Assembly: GCF_921293095.1 (NCBI RefSeq)
Contig: NC_060259.1
Location: 45,117,812 to 45,181,811 of the forward strand
Direction: 5' to 3'
Origin: Ischnura elegans
Taxonomy: Eukaryota; Arthropoda; Insecta; Odonata; Coenagrionidae
Length of the DNA stretch: 64,000 nucleotides
Shown one piece after another: positions 23,201 to 38,200 of this stretch. The position numbers were made by a program, and so were the translations under genes. Positions within the stretch are counted from its first letter, which is position 1. Each line of letters opens with the position of its first letter. The notes under the pieces were generated by a model that saw nothing but the letters and a program-made list of their open reading frames with translations, was not told the origin of the DNA and did no database searches.

Positions 23201-26200
23201 ATCCTCATCATTCTTCCATATTATATTATCATTTATTTCAAACCTGCTGTATGACCAATAATGAAATTCATTTAAGTATATTGTGACTAGCCATGGTGGA
23301 AATTTTATGGAGCCACCTGCAATGCTCAAATTGTGCAAAAATTCCACAGAGAATGGAAATCAGGAGATCCAGGTTTAAATCCTGGTCAAGGCGAATGATT
23401 TTTCCTTGTGGAATTTTTGCACAATTTGTGCATTGCGGGTGACTCCATAAGGTTTTCACAGTAGCTAGTCCTAGTGTACTTTATGTAGTCGAGAGTGAAC
23501 ACCTCTCGCATTCAAAGTTCAGGCTTTGCTCTCCGGCTGTGGCACAGTGTGCATGAATTGGACTGCTAGTCGCATAATGTGATCAGCAGTCCACACCATC
23601 TTGTCCGTTATAGTCCACAAATTTCCACAGAAGGGAAAGATGCCTCTGGAGCTTTACTGGCTAAAGCACTTGACTGGAAATCAGGAGATCTAGGTTTGAA
23701 TCCCGGTCAAGGCGAATGATTTTTTTCTTTGTGGAATTTTCACATAAAATTCATGTTAATGGAAAAAATTTAGCGACTGGGTGTAGTATCACTCACCTTT
23801 GACTTTATAGCCCTCTGTACAGACCACTGTCCTCTCTGGAGTATGGAATTTATATGACAATTTTACTCCTGAATAATATGTTTAGTGGTTTGCACAGTAC
23901 TGTGGAAAGCAATTGGTCTATGGTTGGATTCTCACCCCTCTTGGTATTTCACATGCCAATTAATTTAAAGAAGTGTATCCTTTATTGTTATAAATTAGGG
24001 ATGAGTATGATCAGTTTACAGTTTCTCTGATTCGTAAGCTTAGAACTGGGGATGGGAACTAAAACCAAAAAGAATCTGTAATGAAATAAAGTTTGCAAAT
24101 ATGAATTTGATGAATTTTTACTTGCTAAAAATGAAGGCTTTGGATTAAAGCTTAGTAAACTGCATTTATTAATGTATTTAGAATAAATAGGAGTCATATG
24201 TTACAGGAAGTATGACTGGCTCTACATTTCAATATAATGTCACCATTTAAAATGCAAGAGCTGTGGAAGGTGAATAGGATATCATACATGGCTTGTGAAA
24301 TGCTTCGTAGTCAGTAGTGTGCCATATATTTAAAGCCTTCCATAGCTGATGTGTGCCTTATTATCAATAAATTCACATTAAATAGGTGGTGAATTTACAT
24401 CCTAGCTAGATCAGCTTATTAGCGCTAAGCTTATTAATATGTTGAGCTTTCTTGTTAGATGGACCGACTGACCCATCCTCATTATAAATTAATTTGTTTG
24501 TCCTAAATGGCTATTTAAATCCTTAACTTGTAATGTCATTGTTATGTTTATTATCATTATTTTTTATCATTGGATACCTTTTTTTTAGAGTTATGGACTC
24601 CATTGAAGAGTGCAGTAAGTGCCAGGATTATCAAATATGCAATGCCAGTGTGGAATGCATTGTTGCAATGCTGGGATCTCTTGAAGAGCTTTGCTCTGGG
24701 AAAGGTATTACGCATGAATACTTGGAAAAGATTAATGCATTGTATGCTGAGCTGACGGACTGTGATTATCAAGGTGAGAAAGTAGTTGTGATGAGTAAAT
24801 TCATACAGTAAACTCTTGATTATATAAAGCAGGATATTACGATATTTTCGATAAGATGAAGTGAAATTGTGGTCCCGGAGAAAAGCGTATGGTTTATACA
24901 TGGTGCTATCCGATAATACAAAATGTTTTGAAATTACGAACCTTGGCTCGGTCCCTAGGGGCAAATGGAATTTGTTTATACGAACTACGGTGAAAAATTT
25001 GTCAACAAAGGTAGTTATTCCGGCAAAAGCAGCAAAAAAATCAGTGCTTCTGACTGTGGTGTATAAAGGTTGAAGTTGTAAATGATAGTGCAACTTTGGA
25101 AGGAAAGGGTTTGCTTAAAAATATTTTAAGAAACGGGGAGAAGTAGGAGTTCAGTAAAAATATTGTGGCTGACACAATTTCCCTATTTGCGTGCCTAGTC
25201 GTAAACATCGCGTTGATTATATTTTGTAGCGTAACATGTGATGGAGGTCGCGCGGGGTATTTCTTACACTCCTACTTAAACCCTTCATAATTGAATCCTA
25301 CCAAGAAAATGATGCAAGTCCATAAAATTGCTCAAATTGCAATGATCTTGCGGATTAATAATATTTTTCATTTTGAAGTTTCATTTTATAGACAACTTTA
25401 CATTTCAGAGAGGGAGAGGTCGGGGAAAATACTGTGGTTGTCAAGGATGAGAGGTGGGGAGAGGTAGTAAGGATATCAGTGATGATATCATAGTTTATAC
25501 ACAAGCCCATACTGAGGGCAAAATTCTCCTCTATTACCAATTTGAACAGGGATTTGATGATTCTGTGCATTAAGTTTTAATGTAAGCACCTTGCTATCTA
25601 TCCACAAGGTGTCTTTCGTCCTGGAAACGCTAATCGTATGGAATTAGCTTGAATTAAATTCATGAGAGAGTGTGCAAAGGCCCTCAGTAAGTGCCTAGCG
25701 AGTGTCTAAGCAGCAAACAGTCTAGTAGAAGCAGCGGCTGGGACTAGGCGTACATGACAGCAGTGTTGACAAAGATGAAAGTGAAGAGGGGTATCTTAAA
25801 TATTGGGCTCTATTTACCACCAATTTATTTTGCAGGCCATGCATAATAAAGAGGCACTTCCAACTCTAACCATGAACTTTCTTGTAGCACTCCTACCTGT
25901 TCCCCCATCCCAAGAGATCTTTCTTTCCAAAACCTTTGTTTACTCTCTTCTACAAGCTTTTGTTGATCTCCCTGACACTCAACTTACGCATCCCAAACCC
26001 CCCACCACTAGCATTTCCGGTGATGACCTTGAGTGCTTCGTAAAAAAATACGGCCCCCAAAGGTAATCTCAGGCAAGGCTGAAGACCCTGTACCCACCCA
26101 TCTTTGTACGGCCCTCTGCACCTCTCTTCATCTTGCCTCCACCTCCTTGACTTGGCAATACCTATCCCACTCTTACTAACCCCCCACTTTGTATCGTTTT

Positions 26201-29200
26201 GCGTCCGTGGAGAAGGAGATGGATCATCTCTCCCGGCAACAGGGATAAGTTTCCAACTGGAGAGGGGCTGGAGGAGTATTTTCCATTATTGGGGAAATGA
26301 AGAGGAAAAGTTTGTTATCCACATTCATTTTATTGGCTGCAACACGTGTTTTGTCATTCTTGACATATTTTTAGTCTGTCCTAGCTCCTCTGAGACTTGG
26401 TAGGTACCCACCCCCTCCCATTCCGTTCACCCAAAGGCACTGCTGGGCTCCCTGCCCTGCTAATCCCGCAATTAACCTTAATCATTTTAGCCAAGTTAGG
26501 AAGCATGAGTCGTGTGTTGGGGAAAACTAAATGAAACACCAACTTTTTTAAATTAACCATTTTATCTCCATGGGATTAAAAAATTATCAATCTGCTTTAT
26601 ATTTGTTAAGATTGAGCCAAAACCTGATGATATCATGAGGTTCACATGCCATCAATATTGCGTCGCCCGAGAAATGTGCTTTTGGCATGGAATTCCAGTT
26701 GAAACTTCAAACTTATCTATGTCGAAATTATTCAGCGCTCGGTGGTAAAATTCTTTTTTACACCCACTGTATTATAAATCAAACATAACATTTGGTAGTG
26801 TAATTCCTTCTATTACATCATAAGTGGTGGTTACTTTTTATGTAGGAGTTGTGATTACTATGTTTTTTTACATTTTTCTTTGACTTCTTAAAACTCTCTA
26901 TCTCCAGGGCCTCTTACTTACCAGTACATGGCAAGACTTCCTGAGCAGTATAAGGAAAGAATTAAAAAAGAGAAGGAGCTACTGGCTATTACAAAAAATA
27001 ATGGTTATGAAAGCGCAATCACCTCAATTACTCCAGGGACAGAAGATAGTGATAGCAGTGGTATTGAGCAAGAGGCTGAGTTGGACAATGAAGATGACTG
27101 CAGTGTGCATGAATGCAATAGAATAGTGGATGGTGCTGACAATAGGTATCCAGTGTCCCGGACTAATGAGAACAGTGAAGATTTTTATGCAGAAGATAGT
27201 GATTCATCTGGAGACACAGAGGGACCGGAGGACCGATTTGATGACCTGCACTCATTGGAAATAAGAGAAAGGGCTTATGTGGAAGATGACGATGATGATG
27301 ATGATGTGATATGCATAGAAAAAATCCCAAAAACTCTTCACATGAATGACATGTTACACTTTCAGGTATGCTAATATGTAAATTCATTGTTGATCCACCA
27401 AACTTATGTGAATGAAGAATTTGTATTTAATTTTGACTGCGTTAGCTCACCCAGTAAGTTGTATTATGTTTATTTGATGTGCCAATAGCAGTCATTATGT
27501 AAGCTTCCCATGTATTCATTAAAAAATTTGCTAAAATAAGTCATATTTAGCCACGTACAAGTTGGATGACAAATAATTACTTGCTATTTTGATCTAGTCA
27601 TGTCCATGCTTGGCTTATCATGGCAATGTGTATCAGACTGATCATAATAAAACTGCCAAAATTTGGGAAAGGTATAGAGCTTCAATTTTCAACCAGCACT
27701 TAAATAAATGTATTCTGCTTACTAATGATTTAGAATGTAGTTTCCCCAATGCCTAAGGCTCTGCGCAGTTTTGGAATCATCCTTTTGTTTACTAACCTGT
27801 TGCTGTGAGTGAAAGGGACATGCTTTTAAGGTAGTTCAATTTTAATTGCCAACTTCCATGTTTGCTGTGGAATTTGTTTCTGTGGAAGTGCTCCAATGGC
27901 GATATTAACTGCTATTGAATTGATATGAATACGTAGTAGGAACTATAATAATGTTTTTGTTGCTACCTTATGCATGTATCTAATGTTATCAACTTTTTTG
28001 TTCTCACAGGTTCAGGATCAGTATGTGGATGTCGAGAGGCAAAATGCTGTGCATTTTGTTAGGAGTTTGCAAAATTTAATTCCTACTCTTTTGTCCCTGA
28101 GAACTTCTATTGAGGTTGATGAAGCACTGCAGCAGTTTTCTTCAAAATATTGTGAAGGTGAATATACATACGTGGCTTAGTAAGTATTGATGACATGAGC
28201 ATCACTTCATGTGAGATGAGAGATGTTGTGAAGTATCTATTAAAATGTGTGCTGGGATCATGTCTAGTAGTATGATCATTGTATCAGAAGTGAGGTTGGG
28301 TAAACTTAATGGGGCCCTAATGCTTTCTGTATAGTTGGTGACTTGAATTGCTGTAGCATTTTCATGCTGCTGATGAGTGATATTTTAAGGCAATGACATT
28401 TAAGAGAGAATATAGTCTATACTCTGTCAGTGTGTGTTAATAATTTATGACTGCACAAAATGAGTGACACATATTTAGGGATCCCAGAATACTTCAACTG
28501 CTATAAATGTGAATTTTTAATGGTTGTTTTTTCAGGAAAATGGTTTTAAACAAAAAAGTCATTTGATTTAATGATTTTTATATAAGTAAAACTGTTTAAA
28601 AATATTTTTGGTTTTATTTGTTGAATTTGCTGTACTAATGGCTACAAATGATACCAAATTTTGAATTGACATTTATGCCCTACTCGAATGAGATCCATAA
28701 TCTTGATTATGTCCCTGGCAGAGGAGGAGAAATGTTGGCCAATTTCTAATTTTGCCTGTGGGAAAGTCTTAAAACAACTCTTCCTCCTTTGGATGCCACT
28801 TACAAAATTTTTATTCTTTGGAAAAATGTTTTACTGTTTATTTTACTATGGAATATTTTTGGATGCCAGAATCAGCTTCTTTGTTAGTGCACTGCCCAAT
28901 AGGTTAAAAAGTTGTTCATAATCACAGTTCTGACCCTTTATGAAATATGACCCTTTATGATTGTATGATGAGTACAGTTTTTGCATATGTTGCAATTTGT
29001 ATTCAAATACTGTCCATTAAAAGTGCCTGGGTGATCTCATATCCTCATACCTGTTGGGTGACTTATTGATGCAATCTGCAATGCAAAAGCAACCTCCACA
29101 TTATGTCCCCTCCGATTTGCGAATTTAAGAATTTATAGTCGGTTCAACTTAGAGGTTTTGTTTTTAAGATAGTGGCAGAGCTGTGAGATAATTTGGTAAT

Positions 29201-32200
29201 AATATATTAAAATTGACAATATGTATTATCATGCAGATTTCATTTGTTTCATGACACCTTTAGCCTTCAATTTATGGTCTGAAAGTGAAATGTGAAAAGG
29301 GAATTTTTTTTTCAAATTATAATGAGTGTGAATTTATTTCAGATCTTTTATCCAGTCAGCACATAAAATCTGAAGAGAGCAGTACAACACAAACATTGTC
29401 CCTGATCACCATCATCAATGCAGATGGAATTTATTTGGCAACATATTCTGCCCTGCATTTGAATCTCAATTTGATAAAATCTGGATTTTATGAAGATGAT
29501 TCAAAACCGGTTTCTCTAACTGAGGTATGAAAGGACCTCGTTCTATTTTCTTCTTTTTTTTCTTATCAATTTTCCCTCTGCGGGCATACGTTGTAGGGTG
29601 TGGTCTGGGTATTACTCCCTGACCATAAGATACTAGGTAGGAGGAAATTTACTGGTTGTGAATCATCTGTGTGTAAAGCTTGCACTTCATGGGGGCTAAA
29701 ATCCATCCCCTACGCCTCCCTCAGAGAAAAAAATCTGTTTGTCTGTTTTATAAAAACATAGCATTGAAGCATTTAAATTTATATGGACCAAACTATGAAG
29801 GGCAACTTTATGAAAATGTGAAATGTTTTTTGTGGTTAAATGAAGAGAACCATATAAGCGTGTGTAAGAGTGGCACACATGTAAGAGATGCACCACTATT
29901 TTGAGCATCAAAGCTAAAGAAAAATAATTTTGTGGCATTTTATTGAATCCTATCGCTCCGTGTTGCAGACGTATGCCTGGACTTTCAACAGTTATCAAAA
30001 TTTCCTCTTTCAATGCTAAAAATTTACGTGGCATTTTTTCAGCTAAATTTATGCAATAAATATGGCGCTCGGAGATATTTAGGTATTCACTTGTAGTCTT
30101 AACCTTATGATGCTTACTAGGAATGGTCAGATCGGATACCTTGGATCCAAATATCCGCAGATAATGCCCTTCACCTTATACTTCGGATCCAAATTCTTCG
30201 AAGAAATTGAATCCAAATCCGAAATTTTAAATCAATGCTTTCATGAATGCAACGTCCAGCAAGAGGGAGTAGAAAGAGTTCCGATCCTCTCTTCGCATGC
30301 CCCTACGATGCTTGTCCTACTCACCAATAATGTGTCCTACCCACCATCGCGTTAGGTCTCACCAAAGAATGAGACCTAATGCGATGCATATCTGACAGCA
30401 TTTAAGTTTTTTAAGCTCTAATTTATTGATCCAAAGATTTACAGTCACAACAAGGCTACTAATATTCAACATAGTCCAAACAGGACCATTTCAGAAGAAA
30501 CAAGCGTAGCATGAGGGTATTCAAACAAGACGAGATGGATTGGAAACTTCAGGCAACGGAAACTGTGTGTATCACATTGCTGCGCCTTCGCCCCTTCGCT
30601 TCAAGGGCAACGACGAGTCGTCACACGCAAGGTCATGATGTCACATGCAAGGTCGGACGTGTTCTTCCCTTGCTCCTTCACTCGTAGCCTCGTTCCTTGA
30701 AAGACGGAGGGAGTGCGCTCCTTCCCCTCGACCTCTCTCTCAATGCTCTTCACTTATAAGCATTCCTGATTTCTTCCATCCTCCATTTAGTCCAACAATG
30801 TACACACTCATTTGAATTTTTTAATCCGCAGGTTTTGACACCAATATAATTTTCAGTGGCAATAATCCTCATAATAGCTCTGAAGATGATTTTTGCAAAA
30901 TAGGTCCTTAGCGTAATGGAAATTACTCAGCAAGACAGATGTTGAGTATTAACCAGGTATTGTCATTCAAAACTATGCATTTCTTTACGTTTGATATGCA
31001 ATTACTATTTGCAGTATAAATGCCACAGGATGCCCACTCGTGGCAGTAAAGTTAGTACGCCCACTGGTCCGAAAAACCCTCGCAATCTTTTCCATATGTA
31101 CCTCTGAGGTATGGACGTGATGGCACAATAATGTAAGAAAAGCTAACAGGAGCATTTTAAAAATATGCCGCTAAGGGAGAAACTCCCCTTCCTGCCGCTT
31201 GTTTTTGACCTAAGGTTTCAGATGACTGACTCACGCTGAAAACCAAGGTCACTTAGTTTCCCTTGGACTTGCGACCGGTGAAGGGGAGGGGGAAAGATGA
31301 GAAGTTTGTGTAAGAGGCGCACTCCCATTTTTGGCTGCAATTTCTGGGAAAAAAGGTTTGCCTCTTACACGTGCTTGTATGGTGTATCATATTGTTTATC
31401 TAGATCTATGTAATTTATATTCTATCATCTTCAGTGTGGTATTGATCAAAATGCTGCTTAACCTTTGTGACCTATTTTGTGTTTCAATTTGGTACTCTTC
31501 CTCTTATTTTAATCTTACTAATTTTTCTAATAGCAATTGTGTGATCGATTGTGCGTATAATTCTTTTAATGTATGCAAAATAATGAAGGATTATCATAAC
31601 TTACCAATTCCAGGAACAATTCATTGAAGAAGTGCATGGAAGTGGTGTACTAGTCTATCTATCAGCCACATGGCTGGCTGAGCTTTACCAGAAAGTATTG
31701 AGTGTTAATCTTCTTGAAGTTGCTGGTTATAACAGTACCACTACTAACAATATTGCTTTAATCAACCTTCTAACAGGTATGCATGCTAGGTCTTGTAGTA
31801 ATAAAAATGTTATTCATTAAGTTTAGTTTGCATGTAGAAATAATATGCCTAAGTTAGGGGGAAAGGAGGTATTATTGGTGATTTTCTTAATGTGTCCTAT
31901 GGCGTGTATCCATGTTTTGATGCCTTGATGTTGTGTGTGTTGTCATGTGGAAATGAGTCATAACAATTCATACATATTTATACTGACTGTTGAGTTCAAT
32001 CTGCCCCTTCTGTAGATATGTCAAATGGAGAACTTGCACATTTTTGGAAAAAATAGAGGTGATAGAGGATGATGAATCTTGCACTATGCAAAAAACCTGA
32101 GGGCTAGGTAACGCTTCATTCTCGAGATAAAAATTCCCAAAGTGGTCAAAATTCTAAAGTGCGAAAAACTGCCTTTGAAAGGGGGCGGGGTCAATTCGGG

Positions 32201-35200
32201 TGGGTCTGACATCACAACTGCATAAATGTATATTAAGTTTATGTCCCTAAATTTTCTTTAGACTTGTAGAAAATGCTAAAAAATGTCTGTTTGCTTTGAG
32301 ATCGTATTAATGGTGGTCGATACATGTGCATTTTCGGCAATCTTCAGCCATAAGTAGGGCTCTTTGTTATTACTGTTTGATTCCTGGACGTCGAAGTACA
32401 ACTTTTATAGCGCCAGTAAAAGTTTTCCTTCAATAATCTTCCTTCAATAACCTTCAAAAAGTTGTACTTACTGTGGCAGTAGGCCATGAGGAAGAAGATT
32501 GAGGACATACAGTGAGTCCTCATTTAACGTCACCTACCGTTCCTGAAAAATGTGACGATAAACGAAATGACGTTAATCGAAGCATAATATCCCATAAAAA
32601 CAATGTAAAAATTGAATATCGGTTCCTAGACCTCACAATTCCTATGCGAAAAAATTTTTGCGTATCATATCTGGGGCATTTTTTACGATGGGAATGCCAA
32701 ACTATGGCATAAATACGAGTTCCTGTCTTCATCGACGACAATAGCAGCAGTGACGTAAATCCTTCTCCATTTTTGTATCTTCCTGCTTTTGCTTTTCGGC
32801 TTCGCGGTTCGTGGTGCGGTCCAATGAATGCTACCAGACGCTACAGACCGGGGATCCGGTGCTCCGGTCCATAGGCCCTACCCTCGCTACGAGAATTTCT
32901 TTTCGGACCGGTAAGGAGCGAAATCAAAATGGCGGAAATGAGCGAGGGCGGGCAAACTGGGATTATGAAATCGAAGAGATGGTTTTAATTGCGAATTGAG
33001 GCGGGCGGGCGTCGCCTGGGCATCATCATCGCTGAAACATCGTCGCAGTAACAGGAACCAAAATTATTGTGAACAGTGTTATCTTGGAAATTGTCGTGGA
33101 AATGTCTCTGATGCTAAAATTTGCCAAAACCGTAATCGCAATTAACAATATACACACCGTTTTACACTTTGAATAGACTGACTGTATTACCGCCCACGAA
33201 ACAAACAACCTGTAACGCCTGCCACTTCGCCTTTTTTCTCGCGCGAAATTTAAAATACGTGACGTTATCGCGAAGCGAAGGGATGATAAACGAATCACGG
33301 TCGTAAAATTTTCGTGACGTTATCGCGAAATGACGTTAAACGGGGTGACGTAGTACGAGGACTCACTGTATTGTGTAAAACTGTGGGATTCGTATGCAAT
33401 CGTAAAAATCAAAGTAAATCAATTTATACAACTACTATAACCACTATCTCGTAGATAACAGAAATTACCAAGGATGATCGTTAGACATTTCGAATTATAG
33501 CCGACATGTACTCGTCGCAGCTCATTAAGCTATAAGAGGGTCAACTGCAGGCAAATAATCTGACTCAGCACGAACGTATCCCTCATCAATGTGGATAAAT
33601 AAGCCAGTAATAATAGTGACTAATATTAATTTCCTACTTGAAAATCCTCTGGAATACATTATTAAATGAAAATGAGACAAACCACTAAGCAAAACCAAAG
33701 CAAGAACTTTGGTAGGCTCAAAGAACTCCGGTTACACTCAGAACGCATAGCAAACATAGCGAAATCTTAACCCAATGGCATATATGACGTCACGCACCCA
33801 TCTCCAAAAATGGTGTGCAGAAAGCTGCGTTTGAAACTACGTCCTATCTTTGCTTCACTGCCGTTCAATAAATAAGGGTGGCTCAGTCATTAGAAAAGTA
33901 TATTTTTGGAACAATAACGGTAAACTATAAGCTTTGTAGGTTGAAATGGCTGTAGCAAAACCATGCGAGTTCTACATTACGGTTTTGCTAGTAGTGGCCC
34001 ATGCCGCCCTAACGATGGCATCGGGATTTCCCTATCCTTTCCTTTCCATTTCTATCCTCACCCCAGAGGCATTGGTGGGCTCCAATGGCAGCGGTGCCTC
34101 TTTCCTTATCCCTTTCCCTCCAAACCCCTTTGCAAGATGACTGGGCATATCAGTTATTGTATTGGGATGCGGCCCAGGTGGTTGTAACCTTGTAAGGGCC
34201 CACCCTGTGTCCTCATCTCCTGTAGACTTAAATGCTTGGAATATGAAGGGATGAGCTTTATGCATGATGCGTGTATCTCCTGCATATCTCTATTTTGGAG
34301 TTTCAATTTAGGCTCTTGGAAGTTTTTGCACGAAAGAAGAATGCTTAAACATTTCTATAAATTTTTATAATGCTTAATTCTTATTCGGAAGTCACCCCAT
34401 GTTCTTTGTTTACATAGTTTTCTTCATTATGGCTCTAATGATAGTAACTGAATACCAAGTATTCTTTTCAAGTGTGGTGAATTGGGGTCTTTGTGGTGGA
34501 AAGAGTACTTATGGCTATTTTTAGAAAGTTGCTGATATCTGATGGCAATTTTGAGAAGTTAGATGTGGGTGAATGGTTGTACTTAGGCTTTTTAGAAAGT
34601 GGCTGATATCTGATGGCAATTTTGAGAACAGAGATGTGGATGAATGGTCGTTTAAGTAGTTGGCGTTATGGTTCTGGGACAGAACTTGTATTTTTATCAT
34701 TAACCCTTTGGAACGTGCAACCTGTGAAGTCCCCCTGGAAATTACATTTTCTTAAATATGTAATGGGAGCCAATGTCACGAGAGTTGAGGTGCCCACTGA
34801 TGCCTCCCCTGCTTTTCCTATTGTACTTAGAGTATGTTACTTTGTCTTTTCCGTTCCGCCTGTGCAACTGGTGGGCAAGAGGGTCTGTTGCACATTCCCA
34901 GGTTGTTCTACTACTTTTCATATAACTACTTTTTTTGCGTGTCTTCCTGTAGTCGAGTCTAATATTTTGTTTCTGTGTTACTTAGTTTTAGTTTTTCCGA
35001 TTGTCTGTGTTACTAAGTCTTACATTTCTGCATACTTGTGGCTCAGGTTTCCAATGTTACGAGGTGTATGTGATACACTATTCCTCAGTTACAGCATTTG
35101 TGCAAAACAGCGTGTCTATTTTTCGTGACGTCTGTATTTCCGCGTGTATATTTTGGGCCAGTTTTTTTGTTTGTTTTGTCTGAGTTTATCTGCATGTAGG

Positions 35201-38200
35201 TGGTATGATGTGTTTCATTTCGGCCTGTTAAAAAAAGGATACTTGCCATGTTTCTGCATGTCTCTGTTGCATGCACATATATTTTGATGAAGTAGTTTTG
35301 TTTGTTTTCCCCAGAAATAAATGGCTGCACAACAACGAACGTGTAATATGAGCGATTTTGGTGACATTGATTGAATTTGTTGTGCTCTATTGGATGAAGT
35401 AGAATATGACCTTGAAACATCTAATGACCTGATTAGGGATGAAAACGAAGATGAAGAGGAGGTTGTTGAGAGATGGGTGGGGGACTCATAAATGGAACAG
35501 TCAGATGATATTCAGAATTAATGTAGATTGAATGAAAAAGGAAACAAACAGCAGAAGTATTTAGTCGCATGCATGAAAGAGAGGAATAAAATCATCAACT
35601 TGTGGCGATGGAATTAAAGTTGGGATGGTCCGATTGGATATATGGGATCCAAGTATCTGCAGATATTGCCCTTCACCAGATAAATCAGATCCAGAGTTGT
35701 GGAAGGCATCAAATCTGAATTTCTTTAAAATTAAAGCTTCAGTGAATGTAGTGCCCATGAGAGTGGAAAGAGTTTTTCCTACTCATGAACCGTTTTGTTC
35801 AAAAGCTCTTACAGGGATTACAAAACAGAATTTCAGCCGTGGAAAATTTTAAGGTAAAACGCAACAGGTAAATACGAGTATGAATCTTCCCAAGAGATTG
35901 AACAACCACAGTGGGAAGGCTCAGCGCCATAGGATAATAGCCACGTTGAAAGTAACTACAGTGGAACCTCGTTAAAGCGAGTACGGGCTATAGCGACACC
36001 CCCGCTATAACGAGAGATGGGCGATGCACCGTCGACTGACCCTATAATAAGCATGTTAAATTATTCGTTTTAACGAGGCCCTTTTGGTGTGGGCTCTCGC
36101 CATAGCGAGGGTTTCCATCGCCGGAATACCTTCTCCCTAATCTCTGTAATTTCTGGCGATCTGTTAGAAATGAAGTTAATGGAGTGCTCAGTCTCAAATT
36201 TATGTGGTAAACTGTCGTTCGATAAATAAGTAGTTCATTTTGGTGAAAATATTGTGGCATTAGCATTCGTGAATGCTTCATCTTCTTTTGTTCCTCGGGC
36301 GGCAGAAAGCAGTCGGCAGCATACCCGCACGTCCGTGAGTTGCGTGAATAGGAAGCATTTGATGGCAGTCACCATGGCCAAAAAAACACCAAACACGTCT
36401 AAGCGAGAAAATAAAAATGAAGGAGTAATATGAGTGTCGAAATTAATTTATCTTCCTATTCGCTCTGCAAAATAAAAAAAAAACAAAAGCGCCCAAGGAA
36501 TGCAGACGATGAAGAGTTATAAGGAGCTTTGTTCGGGTGATTTTGCCCACTCAAATCTGCGGGAACTTCTGAGAAAGGGGCTACGCCTAAGCCTAAAGCG
36601 GAGTATTTCAGGGATAGATTGCGAATCGAGAATTTTAAGAGTGCGGAAGGTTGATTATACCAATGCGAAGCACCAAAGCGTTATAATCTTCCCTCATAAT
36701 TGCTGGTGATGCCGGCGGTGTAAACCGGAAGTCGTGGAAGAAAGGACTCCGATCATAAGTATCTTTAGAAGTATTCCCCGCGTCATATAACATAGACGAA
36801 ACGGAACTTTTTTACATACTACACCTCGACAAAACCCTAGCAGTATGAGGTATTTCTTGCAATGATGCCTCTAAAGGTAGGTAGTGCGCCTTAGCGATGA
36901 TGTAGGATGTTAGGATGTACGAAGAAATGATACTCAGCGTGAATTGTCCGGATGGACGCATTTATTCTCCGATGCGGGTGAACTATTCGCGTCAGTAGTC
37001 GGAGTCGTACTGGCGCTCTCTTTTGTCACGTGGGTAGCCGAGCATCCCCTGGTGGCCGCTGGAAGAACTCACAGAACAACTAACTCTCGTTTGCAGTGCC
37101 GTGGTAAACTCGGTGTATTATTTCGAATATGTCGCGAGCGTAGGTAACACTCAAAAAGAAACTTTTTTTCAACAACGACAATTTTAATCAAATCATTTTT
37201 CAAGCTTAGTGAACTTTTTACCGTAGATGATGAAGATATTACATTATCTGATAGAAAAAGTCTTCCAAGGCGGGAACGTTATACAACCTTCCACCGTTTT
37301 CTCCTGTGGAAACAAATGTAATACGTTGAATATGTCGCGAGCGTAGGTAACACTCAAAAAGAAACTTTTTTTCAACAACGACAATTTTAATCAAATCATT
37401 TTTCAAGCTTAGTGAACTTTTTACCGTAGATGATGAAGATATTACATTATCTGATAGAAAAAGTCTTCCAAGGCGGGAACGTTATACAACCTTCCACCGT
37501 TTTCTCCTGTGGAAACAAATGTAATACGTTATTTCACTTCACTGCCGCTTAACGTACAGAAACAATAAACACACACCAATGGAAACATTTGAGGCATTAA
37601 ATAACCGCGATACTGTTTTATCAGTTAATTTATGAATTTTCAGTGGAAAATACTAAAATAATAGAATGATCACGTAAATGAACTAATTAAGTGCATAGAA
37701 AAATGGCTTCGTCGGTTGTGCATTGGCATAATGATTGACGAAACAATGCTTTGCATGATTTTTATTCAGTGCGGCGCTTATAATTTGTTTAAATAGTTAG
37801 TCGTTGTTTGAGTAAGGAAATTTAGTGATGCAAAAAAACATCGCCTTTCGTCTGGATTTATGCTTACGTTTATCGGATAGATGTTTATCTGTCGCCGCAC
37901 CACTCCTGTTCCTGGATAACTGTTCCCAACATGTATATTGGCTATTATTTGCTTCACCTCCGGTAAAGCGATAGTTCGCTATAACGAGTGTTTATAAGTG
38001 CACCGTGGGGTGTCGTTATATCGAGGTTGCACTGTATATTGCAGATTTCACAAAACCACCAACCCCTCCCTCGACCCTCCATTAGCCCTCGGCCCATGCT
38101 TCTGACTTTTTTTCCATCTCCAAAGAGAGACTCTAAATCTTAAGCTTTAAAGAAAAATACCAAGTTACATGAGAGCAACAAAAACTTTTCTTGTCCCTCC

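Larger units (their letters stand above)
35959..38034 (+). mobile_element. Tigger/pogo element (2.08 kb) with TA duplication
   Basis: Flanked by TA at 35957-35958 and 38035-38036. The left end CAGTGGAACCTCGTTAAAGC and the complement of the right end CAGTGCAACCTCGATATAAC are classic pogo/Tigger termini. A degraded transposase segment lies at 36540-36710. It is inserted in copy C, so it is younger than that element. Confidence 0.88.

Noticed and set aside
24557..25093. 178-codon minus-strand open frame over exon 9
   Set aside because: It is antisense to a conserved ARFGEF3 exon and to a pogo-like terminus. No recognisable protein motif.
33990..34140. Pyrimidine-rich stretch with TTTCC repeats
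   Set aside because: Not followed by a splice acceptor giving ARFGEF3 homology, and not a clean tandem repeat.
34613..35128. 171-codon plus-strand open frame in intron 13
   Set aside because: Begins inside a tandem duplication and runs through a piggyBac-like terminus. Composition is hydrophobic from T-rich DNA and no motif or splice support was seen.
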